NCBI GenBank assembly: GCA_963556495.2
Contig: OY747722.1
Location: 20,386,001-20,450,000 of the forward strand
Direction: 5' to 3'
Source of the DNA: Valencia hispanica
Lineage: Eukaryota; Chordata; Actinopteri; Cyprinodontiformes; Valenciidae
DNA: 64,000 bases
A program made the translations under genes and the position numbers. Position 1 is the stretch's first letter; each line of letters starts with the position of its first letter. This document shows positions 26,224-37,329 of this stretch, one piece after another. Under the pieces are notes generated by a model that was given only the letters and a program-made list of their open reading frames with translations, made no database searches and was not told where the DNA came from.

Positions 26224-26924
26224 GCGTCTGACACGCCACTGGGAACATCAGTGAAGAAGAGACTGGAGAGGTTAAAATGTTTGTTTGGAATGATGCAGCA
26301 TCCTGGCAGGTTCTCTTCTATGATCTATGGTTGCTCCATTTTTAAAAGAAAAAATGAGTTGCACTGAAACTTTGTTGTAGCTTCCACTGTTTGTAGCAAA
26401 AAGAAAGACAAGGATCATTTTTAAATGTTTAATTGTTGTTCTTACACCAAGAATCCACCAGATGGCTGTGTTTTCTACACTATGTTTAATTTGGATGCAT
26501 ATTGCAGTAGATCAATTAAAAAATTAAAGCTTATATATCAATTGCATACAAATAAAATGTAAAACGTTTATTTCAGCTAATTTTGATTGTTTTATCTTAC
26601 CGTAAAAAAACAAAAACATTTTTTATCGGACTAATGTAACACTTCAATGCTCTCAGAAACTGTCTCTAAGTTATAATCAACCATTATAGAAAAAAAAACA
26701 AGATGTGCAATAAATCTGTATAATACATGAGTTCCAAATTTTGAAATGAATTGCTGTACAAAATAAAAAAAAATAAAACGTTGTGATCTAAATATTGAGA
26801 TGTACTTGTTACACAAAGAAGCCAGCAGAGGGCTTCGTCTTCTACATTAGGTATTAATGCTATAACAGCAGTTTGCCACTAGATGGCTCTTTTTTTCTTA
26901 CTTTAGTAACCATAGAAACCGCCC
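26224..26924. promoter_or_regulatory. Divergent intergenic region between pnpla8 and the 177-aa ORF
   Basis: About 700 bp separate the pnpla8 start codon (minus strand) from the plus-strand ORF at 26925. The part nearest pnpla8 should hold its 5'-UTR exon or exons, because the sequence just before its ATG looks like a splice acceptor (TTCCCAG). The rest is AT-rich with no CpG island visible. The right end carries the X-box listed separately. Whether both genes are driven from one bidirectional promoter is inference from head-to-head spacing. Confidence 0.4.
26906..26919. promoter_or_regulatory. RFX-type X-box (ciliary gene motif)
   Basis: The 14-mer GTAACCATAGAAAC is two inverted half sites around an AT centre. 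It fits the RFX X-box form (GTTGCCATGGCAAC is the ideal palindrome) with only a few substitutions. It sits 6 bp before the first ATG and 30 bp before the second ATG of the intronless ORF. RFX X-boxes close to the start are typical of genes for motile or sensory cilia. No binding data are available. Confidence 0.55.
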
Positions 26925-27458
26925 ATGAAACAAGACTGCAACGATAAGATGGAGCGAAATTTATGTGAAATTAACGACAGAGCAGAGTCCTCCTTACTTG
27001 TAAAATCATTGCAGGAGGAGAGACACCGCAACATGAAGGAGCGACGTGAAAATCCCACGTCAAGTAAGACGGACGGCATTGAGTGGGCCTCATGCAGAGA
27101 CTTCAACATCGAAGTAGGGACGCGGCAGATTGATGCATATATTAAAACCTGGGAGATTCGGCCCTGTTGGATCTACAGCTTGGACTTTATCTGCACAGAA
27201 CAGAATGACGACTTTACGATCTACCTCTACGAGGTCATTTTCATGGCCCCTACGGCCAGAAAACCAATATCGGACAGAGTCAGCGTCTACTTCGCGGCAG
27301 AAGTATCGAAAACTGAGCTCGAAACTCCGGTGGAAGTCCGCTTCATACTCGAGTCCAGAAGGTTCGTACACACTCCAGGGAGGAGCAGGTTCAGCGAGAG
27401 GTGGCTAACGGACATTACCGAAACCAAGGCTTTACTCCAGAGAATGATGGACTTATAA
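26925..27458 (+). CDS. Uncharacterised intronless 177-aa protein with an upstream X-box
   Basis: A single open frame of 178 codons including the stop; I do not recognise the protein. Residues 1-48 are charged and probably helical or disordered. Residues 55-150 alternate hydrophobic and polar positions, with many aromatics (a KTWE motif near 74-77, then CWIYSLDF and IYLYEVIF), suggesting a compact beta-rich domain. The C-terminus (158-177) is a short amphipathic helix. The first ATG has a weak context (C at -3). The second, Met9 at 26949, has A at -3 and G at +4 and may be the real start. An AATAAA lies about 200 bp after the stop. Length, composition and flanking signals argue for a real gene, possibly ciliary because of the X-box. 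Being intronless, it could be an old retrocopy, but no poly-A tail or direct repeats were noticed. Confidence 0.6.
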   Translation: MKQDCNDKMERNLCEINDRAESSLLVKSLQEERHRNMKERRENPTSSKTDGIEWASCRDFNIEVGTRQIDAYIKTWEIRPCWIYSLDFICTEQNDDFTIYLYEVIFMAPTARKPISDRVSVYFAAEVSKTELETPVEVRFILESRRFVHTPGRSRFSERWLTDITETKALLQRMMDL

Positions 27459-27655
27459 ATTAAATGACCACCATCAGTGTCACTGTTTTAATGAGAGACG
27501 TTTATGTTATATAACAGTTCCTATATATGGACTTTGGACGGGGTTTCTTTAAATTCAGTCAAAGCAGTGGTACATTTGTTAAAAACTAATACATATTAGA
27601 ATTAATGACAATAACACTGTGACGGTTTAGAGGTAACATGCTTCAGTGACACCTC

Positions 27656-27661
27656 AATAAA
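27656..27661 (+). terminator. Polyadenylation signal for the 177-aa ORF
   Basis: Canonical AATAAA 198 bp downstream of the TAA stop, in the expected orientation and at a normal 3'-UTR distance. It supports the ORF being a transcribed unit. Cleavage position is not determined. Confidence 0.45.
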
Positions 27662-28204
27662 AGGACGTGATTACTTGCCAAATAAACTACACAGATTAGC
27701 AACGTGAATGTCACATTCTCTGTCAGGCTATTAAATTATACTGGTTAAAAAAGGAATGAATAAACTCTCTACATACCTCATGAAACGCAAAGCGAGTGTT
27801 CTGAAATAGTTTATTAATTGTACAGCTGGTAATTTTGGCCTCCAACGAGGCTAGTTGTGAATGATAAACAGGAAATAGAGTGCTGTTTCTACTGTGATGC
27901 ACCAAATAAAAGAAAACTACTGCCACCTACAGTCCTGGAGAAAACTCACACCGAAATATAACAAAAAAGATGATGGAAATTATAAAAAATGGCCATAGTA
28001 ACGTTAATTAATTCACTTCTTTAAATTAAAGGAGTGATATAAAATAAAAACTTCAATATAGAAAATATTAGATGTAGTTTATAAATGTTTTGAATAAATA
28101 TAGAAATGTGTTACAACCAATAGTGATTAGTATAATAGGTCCGAAAAAACAAGTATGATTTTTAAAAGTCAGGAAACCGAAGAATAACATAAAAATATAA
28201 AATA
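27662..28204. other. Intergenic, no gene seen
   Basis: AT-rich; no repeat family or coding signal recognised. Confidence 0.4.
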
Positions 28205-29150
28205 ACATAAAATCAATCAATCACTTAATTTATAAAGCGCTTTTCATACAAAGATTGCAACTCAAAGTGCTTTACAGATTAAAAATGACCCCACATAAAC
28301 CACATTCCCATCCCTCCCCCACAGATTAAAAAGCACACATTTATACCACTCTTCCCCCCAACCCAACCCCCATGCGCACACATGCTCAATAGCAAAATTA
28401 AAAAGGACATCAGGCTGAGTACAGATGAGCCAGGTAAGGTAAGGAAATGCCATTAAATGAGCCATCTGCACCGGCAGTAGTACATCAACCGCAGCACCCA
28501 AGGCACTGACACAGGACGCCCAGAGGAGGGAAGGCCACGACAGCCACCCCCACCAAAGCATTACCTAGAGAGCACCTAGGTAGCCACAGCCGACCACCGC
28601 TCCCGAGGCAGAGGGGTCCCACAGAGGAAACACTGGAAGGAAGATTAAAATAAGTGAAAATATAAAAATGAACAGTGGATAAATATGATAAAATTAAATA
28701 GTAAAACATTGATAAAATGTATTAAGTAAAACATGCAGAGCAATTAAACAGACAACAATAAATAATAATCACTTTAAAAAAGCTAGACTAAAAAGGTGAG
28801 TCTTGAGCCTGCTCTCAAAAACATGAACATTGTCTGTGGCCCTGAGGTCCTCTGGCAGCCTGTTCCAGAGGTGAGGGCCATAATAATGGAAAGTCGCCAC
28901 GCCATGAGTGTGCATCCTGACTTTAGGGATTACAAGGAGACAGCTGCCAGAGGAGCACAGAAACCGCGAAGGTAAATATGGTAAAAGCTGTTCTGAAAGA
29001 TCAGAAGGCCCAAGACCATTACGACACTTTAAAAACCATTAAAATAACCTTAAAATCAATCCTAAAACATACTGGGAGCCATTTAGGTTCTTTTAACGGA
29101 ATTTAAGATGAGTGTAATGTGCTCCCGTCTCCTGGTCTTTTTTAGATCTA
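28205..29150 (-). mobile_element. LINE 3'-half fragment
   Basis: Same family as 22854-24165: it shares CTCAAAGTGCTTTACAGATT, CACAGCCGACCACCGCT and CCTGTTCCAGAGGTGAGGGC in the same order. It stops before the conserved polymerase core. Confidence 0.65.
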
Positions 29151-29734
29151 TATGATTTTGTTTTATGATCTGAGATGATTTTGGAAAAGTATGCATTTCT
29201 TGAATTCTTACTACTTATTGTAGGCTTTGAGAAGTTCTGTGTATATTTGATGGTTTATCGTGATTTTATTTTTCCTCCATTTTCTTTCTGCCACCCAATA
29301 AAACACTCAATGACCACAACAATATGAGAATGTATTTGCTTTTAGTTTTTTTTCCTTCTTCTTTGAATTGCAAGATTTCCTGTCTTTTTGAGTAAATCAA
29401 ATTAAAGGCAAATATTAGAAATGTGATGGATTTTAAACTTTTACAATTTGGTCATTTTGTCTTAAAGTGAAGTAAATATACACAATCAGTGAAATTGTCT
29501 TTATTTATTTTCTCATTTGTTTTCCATAGGTTTATGTATTTCAAATTTTTGGGAAGTTCATTGTCTGTAGACAGCATGGCATCATTTCAGAATGATAAAT
29601 AGAAAGGACTCTCTCAAAGACACATTTATCATCTTTTTGTTTTCATATTTAGAAAATAAGTATTATGTTAAAAAAAATTACATTAACGAAAACATTTAGG
29701 CTATTACTATTCTCCATATATGCAGTGTTATTCT

Positions 29735-30000
29735 TCACTCCAGAAAATGCGTGACCACTGCTCTAGAGTCCAGTGGTGGTATATTTCACACCACTGCTTC
29801 CAACACTTTTCATTACTCTTGGTGATGTAAGGCTTCGATACAGCTGCACAGCCATTGAAATCCATTCAATGAAGATTCTACAAACTGCTCTTGAACTAAT
29901 CTAAAGGCCATTTTGAGTTTGGATTTTGGAGCTATGGACTCTGCAAAAAAGCACTATGCACCTCAGCATTGACTTAAAGTCACTTGATGCTGTAATGGCA
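29735..30000 (-). mobile_element. Tc1-like fragment
   Basis: CCACTGCTCTAGAGTCCAGT, then GGTGATGTAAGGCTTCGATA and CACCTCAGCATTGACTT, match the antisense of a common Tc1-like transposase gene. Degenerate. Confidence 0.55.
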
Positions 30001-32640
30001 AAAAATAGTATCTCAGGGTTTCCATTATAAAGAAGATTTGAGTCCAAGAAGGCGTTTAAGTATTTAATTCAAACATGTTTGGCCAGAACACGGAGGGGAC
30101 AGAGTTACTCGTGCATCACCCTAACCAACCTTTCTAACTAACCGCTTAAATAATATTCCGCAATCATTGTTCATCTCTGTAGATGTCTTCTCCAACGTTC
30201 ACGCCCCGCCTCCGGAGAACTGCTTCACACGAGTCTTATATCAACGCATAAAGCAGCTCATCCGAAGGCCAGACTGTTATCTTACTGCCCCGGCGTCTGT
30301 CTCTCTGGTGACCTGACACATATATCTTTCTCATAACATTAAGCTGGAGCAATAACCTTGTCATTTTACCCTAGATGCATTCACTAAACAGAGAATATAC
30401 ACTTAATTCCCAATTGCATAACAATTTTCCACCACAATGCTACCCCTTTAGTTTTAACCAATTCTTCACCCACAAACCCTATGTGCCGGTGCGTTTGCCC
30501 CCTAACGTTGTATTTCATCACACCACAGTACTGTCCCATGTGGAAGCTCAGATTTGTAAATTACTCAACAGGACAAGACATCAAACATCATAGATTATAC
30601 AAGCATGTTATCAACAAGCTGTACTTGAGAAAATTGTTAAAGGGAGAGAAGGTATTGGAGCTGGTTTAATGGATGGTAGATTTTATTTATGCCAATAGCT
30701 GAATACTGAATATTTCAAGGTTTAATATTTGCTATTTATACAGACAAAAGTAGAAGTAATACTGTGTCAAATTATTAAGAAAGTCTCATAGCCTACTTAA
30801 TATAATAACAATTACATATACAACAATTTTATATTTCAATTTAAAAGCACATAGCGAGACATTAACAGTAACTACTTGCGGCTTTGCATCTATAAGATTA
30901 TTTGATTTGACTACCTGAAGAGCAGTTTCATTCCCGTGCTGAAAATAAATCTCCACTTCAGAGGCCCACACATGAATTTCACAGTTCATAAGATGGGTCT
31001 GCTCATATTACAGTGATAAGAGACAGCCCAAGTCCATACTCTGTGGTGGGAGTATGAAAAATGAAGCCCCGAGGTCTGTTGGTGAAGCTCAACTTTAAAG
31101 TGAACCTTTATACATGAACCAAAGAAGGCATACTACTTTCATCATTTAATAAAAAGCTCATTTTGTATGTATTTTATATTTTACAATGTTTTGGTTAAAA
31201 GTATTCTGTGAACCCACTGAAACTGGTAGAAAAAGGAACGGATAGTGTTATAAAATGCTTTGAAGACTATATATTATTTAGTAAAGAAAAAACTGGTTGG
31301 TGTAACATTTTCAAAGTAACATAAGCAGTTAAATGATGCTGAAATAAAACATATTAAAAAAAAAATTTAGCAGTGAAATTCTCTATCTTTTTTAACGATT
31401 AGACATTCGGTTTTATTGAAATTTAGGGGAATGCAAATAAAGCAAACATGGACACAATTTTTAAACTTAAAAAAATAGGATTAGCATATTCACGTCGTTA
31501 TTTTTTCAACCACAGTCAATCAGAACTTATTCTTGTTATCAAAAATTATTTCCATTGAAATCTTTTCTTTTTTTAATGGTAGACCATAAACAATATAACA
31601 TTGTCCATGCCTTTGTTATTTTCACCCATGTCAACCAATGAATAATATATTTAAAACTAGATCTTGGTTGTATACAATGCAAAAAATAACCAGTGGGGAA
31701 AATGCTCTTCCTAAAGTTCAAAGCTCAAATTACACATCATGATTTCTTGGCATAAAAGAGGAAATTGCTGCAGGATTTTTAAATGTGATTCATTTTGTAT
31801 GGCCTTCTGATTGAGGCATCTGCTGATAGTAATAATTCTACCTAATTTGAAATATTCACACAGATAAATTGCCAGATAAAGGTCAATGCAAAGACTAAAT
31901 ACACATGTGATGTTCAAGAAGCACATTTCTGCTCACCAATTTCCTTTTTTTCATTTTTTGTAAAATAACCTTTTTATAAAATCGTAGAGATGTTTTTTGT
32001 TTGTTTTTTTGTAAATACACTCCTGTCTGTAACAGTGGGGTGTAATATGTGAATAACTTGTACAAAAGCAATGGATACATGGATATTCACAGTGGAAAAG
32101 ACCAAAGTTGAGGAAAGTTCATTGAAATAAAAATCTTGCAAAAAGTAAAAAAAAAAAAAATGAGAAGAGAGAAGCAATGCATGAGAGGAAAAATGCAAAT
32201 ACCACATTCACAACACCAACCTGCCATGAAATAGAGAGTATAGATTAAATGTCATTTGTCATGAGTGGAGAGTCATTGCTCCATGGTGGACGCACTTAAT
32301 ATATTCCATCCACCAGACTGAGATGTGTTTTTCCTCCTTTTTAACGAGCTTCTCAGTCAAGCTTGCACAAAACAACAAGGTAAAAGTAGACCAAACTCAT
32401 TTAGTTGGAATATTCAAATAAATCAAGGTTTTAAGCTATCAAAACAGATTAAGACCAACTTTTTTTATCTTCCAGTTATATCTTTAATGGAAAGCCCTGA
32501 TCAAACACATACTTAATAGAAAATCTAACTGTCCCCCAAGAGTCATAATGACATATTTTCTCTATCTATCTTTCTTGTTTTTTATGTGTCCTTTCTGAGT
32601 ACCACTTGATATATATGTGTGAGAAATCTTTATTATGAAT
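30001..32640. other. Intergenic, no gene seen
   Basis: AT-rich apart from a slightly GC-richer patch at 30180-30320. No coding family recognised on either strand; short frames only. Confidence 0.4.
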
Positions 32641-32664
32641 AGCTGTGGGTTTTATTTTCTAATG

Positions 32665-33290
32665 TTATGGACAAGGAGACGGAAAATTAAGAGGAAGAAA
32701 GAAGATGAAGAACAGAGATAGGAAACAAAAAGTCAAGAGAGAGGGAGAGTTGAAAATACAAGAGAGGAAGGGGAACAAAGAAAACACAGGAAAACATCAA
32801 AGTCTGCCTCCATACCAACAGAACAGGTGATCGAACGAGCAGAGACGCCGTATCCGTATCCCGCCGAGCCACCGAACAGGCACCACCCAACAATCTCAAA
32901 CCTGGCACCCCCGAAAGAGGTGCCCCAACCAACAAAAGGAAGACATCAGCCCAGCCCATCGGCCGACCGACACACTGGTCCACCCAGGCCCAGCCAGGCA
33001 CGCACCAGGTCCGAACCGGATTGACCACCAATGCACCAGCGGGCAGGGGCATCGGTCACTGGCAGGGAGTGACGGAGGGGAAATAGGCCCCCCATTAGAT
33101 GTAAGGCCTGAGGTGCGCCAGGAGAGAGGGCAGCCCAATACCCAACCTGACAGGTAGACAGAGACATACAGACACAGTCATATGTTCCCTCCCTCTTAAG
33201 CACATACACTCTCACCGACAAACCAAGACACCCAAGAAAGGACGCTGTACCCTCACTCATACACCCCATACACACTCTATACTTATATTT
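32665..33290. repeat. Purine- and C-rich block of probable transposon origin
   Basis: The left 150 bp is almost pure purine on the plus strand (GAAGAAAG and GAGAGAGGGAGAG runs), followed by ~450 bp unusually rich in C and A on one strand (ACCACCAATGCACC, CACCAACAAAAGG-type runs). The strand asymmetry and sharp edges against AT-rich flanks suggest an inserted element, but no open reverse transcriptase or transposase was found. Minus-strand frames of 80-121 codons here are compositional. Confidence 0.35.
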
Positions 33291-33754
33291 TCAAATGTTT
33301 TGTTCTATATTTTCTCTAGCTTTCAAGCTTTTAAGAGTGATTTTTTTTAAAGGCTGACATTTGGGCAGATATACCCTCTAATAGAAGGCTGACTGATTTT
33401 TTACTTTGTATTTCTCTCAAAGAGATCTTAAAGTCCACATCATCACTTTGGTTATAACCACAAGTGCTATTAAAGCCAACACACCATTATCATAATTCAA
33501 TAGATTCTCACTCAGTTGCTCCTTCTGATGCAAATAAAATGGACAAGTTGTCACTTACTGAGAAAAGGAGGGAAAAAAAATAATTATACACTGCTAAATA
33601 AACAGCAATTGCATTAGTTTTATTAAAGACTGAATGTAAAAAGCTTTTATGGACCTGGCCAATTTTAGAACTACTTTGTTGATGTGCCAATGATCAGGTG
33701 TGATCTAGAATAGAGGAGAGAGCTTCAGTCTCCTATAAAACATACTGTATATGT

Positions 33755-34465
33755 TTAGGGATTTTATGTGAAATTAACGTCATGTTGCGTGTAATTGTGA
33801 AAGGGGAGGGAAAATTAATCAAAAATGTTCTCACACAAACAAAAAAGTGTGATGTATACAATTATTCAGCCCCTTTTACTCTGATACCACAAACCAATTG
33901 CCTTAGACAATCACTTAACCAGCAAAAATCCACTGCTGAAAAAGGGGATAAGAAAGTTCAGTTTGCAGCTTGCCACAAGCCATGTAGAGGACACAACAAA
34001 ACTCAGTCTGAGCACAGTGAAACATAGTGGTGGCACAATCATGGCGTGGGGAGGCTTTTGTTCAGCAATGACAGGGAAGCTTCTCAGTAGTTGTTGGAAA
34101 GATGGATGAAGCTAAATAGAGGGAAGAAAATCTGTTAAAGACTGCAAAAGACTTAAGACTGGGTCAGAGGTTCCCCTTCCAGCAGGGTTACACAAAGAGT
34201 GGTTTATGTCAGAGTATATTCAGTTCTGAATCCTGAATCCTGAATAAAAGCTAACCGAGAATATTGGGCAAGACTTGAAAATGTAGGTGGTTTCCTATCC
34301 AATCTGATTGATCTTGAGCTACATATTTCTGTACATAATAATGGACAAATTTAGTCTCTAGATGGACAAAGCTGATAAAGACAAAACCATGCATCCCTTT
34401 TCTTCCACTTCACAATTATACATTACTTTGTGTCTATCTGTCACGCAATCCCAATGAAATACCTT
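33755..34465. mobile_element. Nearly full-length but decayed Tc1-like element
   Basis: The left end (GGGATTTTATGTGAAATTAA, GTGTAATTGTGAAAGG) is the inverted counterpart of the right end (CACTTCACAATTATACATTA, CGCAATCCCAATGAAATAC), i.e. diverged terminal inverted repeats. Inside, GTGAAACATAGTGGTGGCAC marks the transposase GGxIMxWG region. It ends 300 bp before the receptor gene. Confidence 0.65.
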
Positions 34466-34763
34466 AGAGTTGTTAGATGCCCTGGGACTGTAACTATGAA
34501 TAATATTTTGTGAAGATGGTAAAATAATGTTTATTCATTTCTAATAAATTGTGATCAGTTTAAATATTTGTCTCCGTGCGTCTTAGTCATAACATTGGCA
34601 TTAGTCATATACTTCAGCTCCCTCCCCCCTTCTCCTCTCAGTCACCGCTGACACCTGCAACGCGTTTCAGTTGTGCGCACAAGAATGCTGCGGCTAAATT
34701 CCATTTTAAAAGATTATTGACTTCAAACCAATCGGAAACAGCCATATTTCAAACATTTTCTAA

Positions 34764-37281
34764 ATGGATACCACCAGTAGCAATAGCAGTCCTGTGGTGG
34801 CAGCAGATGAAGACGAAACCGTCCGTTTTGCGCTTCTGAGAGCCGGAGTTCTGGGGTTAATTTTTGTGCTTGCCACATGTGGCAACCTTTTCTTCTTGGT
34901 CACCCTTTGGAAGAGGAGGAAGAGGAACTCACGGACGCAGCTGTTCCTCCTGCACCTGTGTCTAGCGGATCTGGTGGTGGCTTTTTTCCAAGTTCTGCCG
35001 CAGCTCTCCATGGAAATTACGCACAGGTTCCGCGGGACGGACTTCCTCTGCCGCCTCGTAAAATACTTGCAGGTGGTCGGGATGTTCGCCTCTGCCTACA
35101 TGATCGTGACCATGACTATTGACCGCTACCACGCGGTTTGTAAGCCCATGGTCTCCTTCCTGGAGGGCTCTTTCAGGAGGTACGTCTCCATAGGCGCAGC
35201 GTGGCTGATCTCCCTTGTCTTCAGCTCCCCGCAGCTCTTCATCTTCTCCCTCCAGGAGGTGGAGGTAAATCTGTATGACTGCTGGGCGACGTTCGTTGAA
35301 CCCTGGGGGAGCAGGATCTACATCAGCTGGATCACTCTTGCAGTGTTTGGACTGCCTGCAGTCATTTTATTATATTGCCAGATGAGAATATGCACAACAA
35401 TCTACTTCAACATGAAGAGGAAGGCTCTGCAGTCAGGGCGCACAGGCACAAAGGGGGTCTCCAATGCAATGCTCAAGACAGTGAAAATGACTTTTGTAAT
35501 TATAATGGCATACACAGTCTGCTGGAGCCCTTTCTTTGTTGTGCAGTTATGGTCTGCATGGAGCCCCAGCAGCGCACCTACACAAGGTTGGTTTCAGTGT
35601 TTCTAGCAGTGCCGGATATAGGAGGATGCGGGTCCCAGGGCTGGAGCCCTACTCACCTAAACTTGTTTTACACATGCAAATTACAATCAACATATAATTA
35701 GGTTGCTACACATACATTTAAAGGTCTTTAGGTCTTTTCGAGAAGGAAAAATTGTTTATCTAAGTCCCTCTAAAAGAGCATGATAATCACTACTTCTTTT
35801 CTACAAATACTTTCCCACATCTTTACAAAAAAAGTAATCAAATTAAAGGTGCAATATGTAAGAATTTTACAGTGAAATAATCATACAACAGTCTAATGTC
35901 TCTTATCATGTTGGAAGGAAGGTTATTTTGAAACAGATTTCCTTTTCATCTGACTGGGTGATTGCAAATCATTTAAAAAAAGCCGCTGAGGGATGTAGTC
36001 ATTGTTTACAATCCGTCCCACCTCCATACTTCGTGGTTACAGAGCCAATCACACGTGAGCCTGCAAGGTTGCCAAGTCCTCAACACAAACATTGCGCCGG
36101 CATTTGCAATTTCGACGCCGACAGGGCTACAGGCTAACGTTGAGCTAACAATGCTAGCAGTAATTTAGAAAACAATAGTCGGCTCTATAAATGTATCAGG
36201 ATACCTTTTTCATTTACCAACAACTCGATATTGCAGTGACATGTATATATCTACTTATCAACTTACTGTGTGCGGCACGTCTTCCCTCGTCATCTTGAAT
36301 CTTCTAGCGGTGATCCGTAACCGCCAACCCGACATGAAACTCACAAAGGGGAGGAGGTGAGTGGCTGAGAGCAGTCTCTTTTGTTTTTCTACATGGACTG
36401 CAATACCGAAATTTGACCATACTAAGTTATTCTTACATATTGCACCTTTAAAGAAGTCCGGGTTGCTTTAATAGCAGCCTTCGTCTTGTCTGCGTTGTTG
36501 GGTTTTGGGGTCTCTCCTCTTCATCTTCCATAGATTCTAAGGGGTGGTCATCCTCCTGGAAAATGGAAATTAAAACCAGCATCTCCATAAAGCTTGTCAG
36601 CAGCTGGAAGCATTAAGTGCTCCAAAATCTGCTGGTTCAGGAGTGGCTTAACACAAGGAAGGCAGCAGTTGTAGATCATAACCTGAATACTTAATCTTGA
36701 AGTTGTAAAATACATATTGTTTGTACCTTTTTTCTACCATGTTTTCCTTACACTCAACTTTACATTAGCAGTGCTTGGTTTACAGAGCTCTGCAAAGAGA
36801 TTTCTTTAGCAATTGCTTTTTGTGGTTTTCTCTCTGTGTTGAGCAGTCTTCCCTATAATTAAGAATGCACTAACAGACCATTTCTGTATTAAAATAGTCT
36901 TTATTGGATTTACCTAATATTTCAATATTTAAATGGACTGCTATTTGTATGCCATGTGCTAACTTAACAGAAAGGAATGCTTGCAAAAAAAATCCCTTGC
37001 TTGTATTTTTCAATAACTGATCTAAATAAACTTTTTAAGGATATTCTAGTTTATTGAGCTGTGCCAGTAGTAACAATAACATGCATTTCATTGCATGAAA
37101 AACAAAGAAGACCTGCAGCATGCACATAAACCACCCCTTTAGGTTGGGGCTATGACATCAATGTTTCTTCACATATGTTCTTTTTTTTTTTTGTCTTGCA
37201 GGTCCCATATTTTCAATTATCATGTTGCTCGCCAGTCTCAACAGCTGCTCAAATCCTTGGATATATCTCTACTACAGCTGA
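34764..37281 (+). CDS. Vasotocin/vasopressin receptor, V2-type, lacking a C-terminal tail
   Basis: Class A G-protein-coupled receptor of the oxytocin/vasopressin family. Exon 1 is 34764-35586 and exon 2 is 37202-37281, a phase-1 GT-AG intron between TM6 and TM7, the conserved intron site of this family. The product is 300 aa. Visible features: N-glycosylation site Asn7, Asp69 in TM2, the family hallmark FQVLPQL at 75-81, Cys96 pairing with Cys173 in the YDCW stretch of loop 2, DRYH at 120-123, CWSP in TM6, and NPWIY at 292-296. The RFRG run before Cys96 and MTIDR resemble V2 rather than V1a or oxytocin receptors, so coupling to cAMP would be expected. The V2 subtype (A, B or C) cannot be fixed by eye. 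The ATG has a strong context (AAAATGG). The oddity is a TGA four codons after NPWIY, which leaves no helix 8, palmitoylation site or phosphorylated tail. It could be a natural short form, a decaying copy, or incomplete because of an unseen alternative exon. Confidence 0.9.
35843..36451. mobile_element. MITE with near-perfect 23-bp terminal inverted repeats in the receptor intron
   Basis: A 609-bp block begins TTAAAGGTGCAATATG and ends with the exact reverse complement; 23 bases match at each end (35843-35865 and 36429-36451). There is no coding capacity. TTAA at both ends may be a target duplication, as in piggyBac-type elements, or part of the repeat. Exactly conserved ends suggest recent activity or recent insertion. 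It lies wholly within the V2-type receptor intron. Confidence 0.8.
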
Positions 37282-37329
37282 AAACACATCTCTCAAATGA
37301 AAAGCTTCAGGAAAAAGAGAAATAATTAA

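Noticed and set aside
30180..30320. GC-richer patch that might be an exon
   Set aside because: Short frames on the plus strand lack splice signals with matching phase and resemble no family I know.
32687..33275. Minus-strand frames of 80-121 codons with Cys-rich hydrophobic sequence
   Set aside because: They lie in the strand-biased repeat block; several frames are open together and no motif is recognised.
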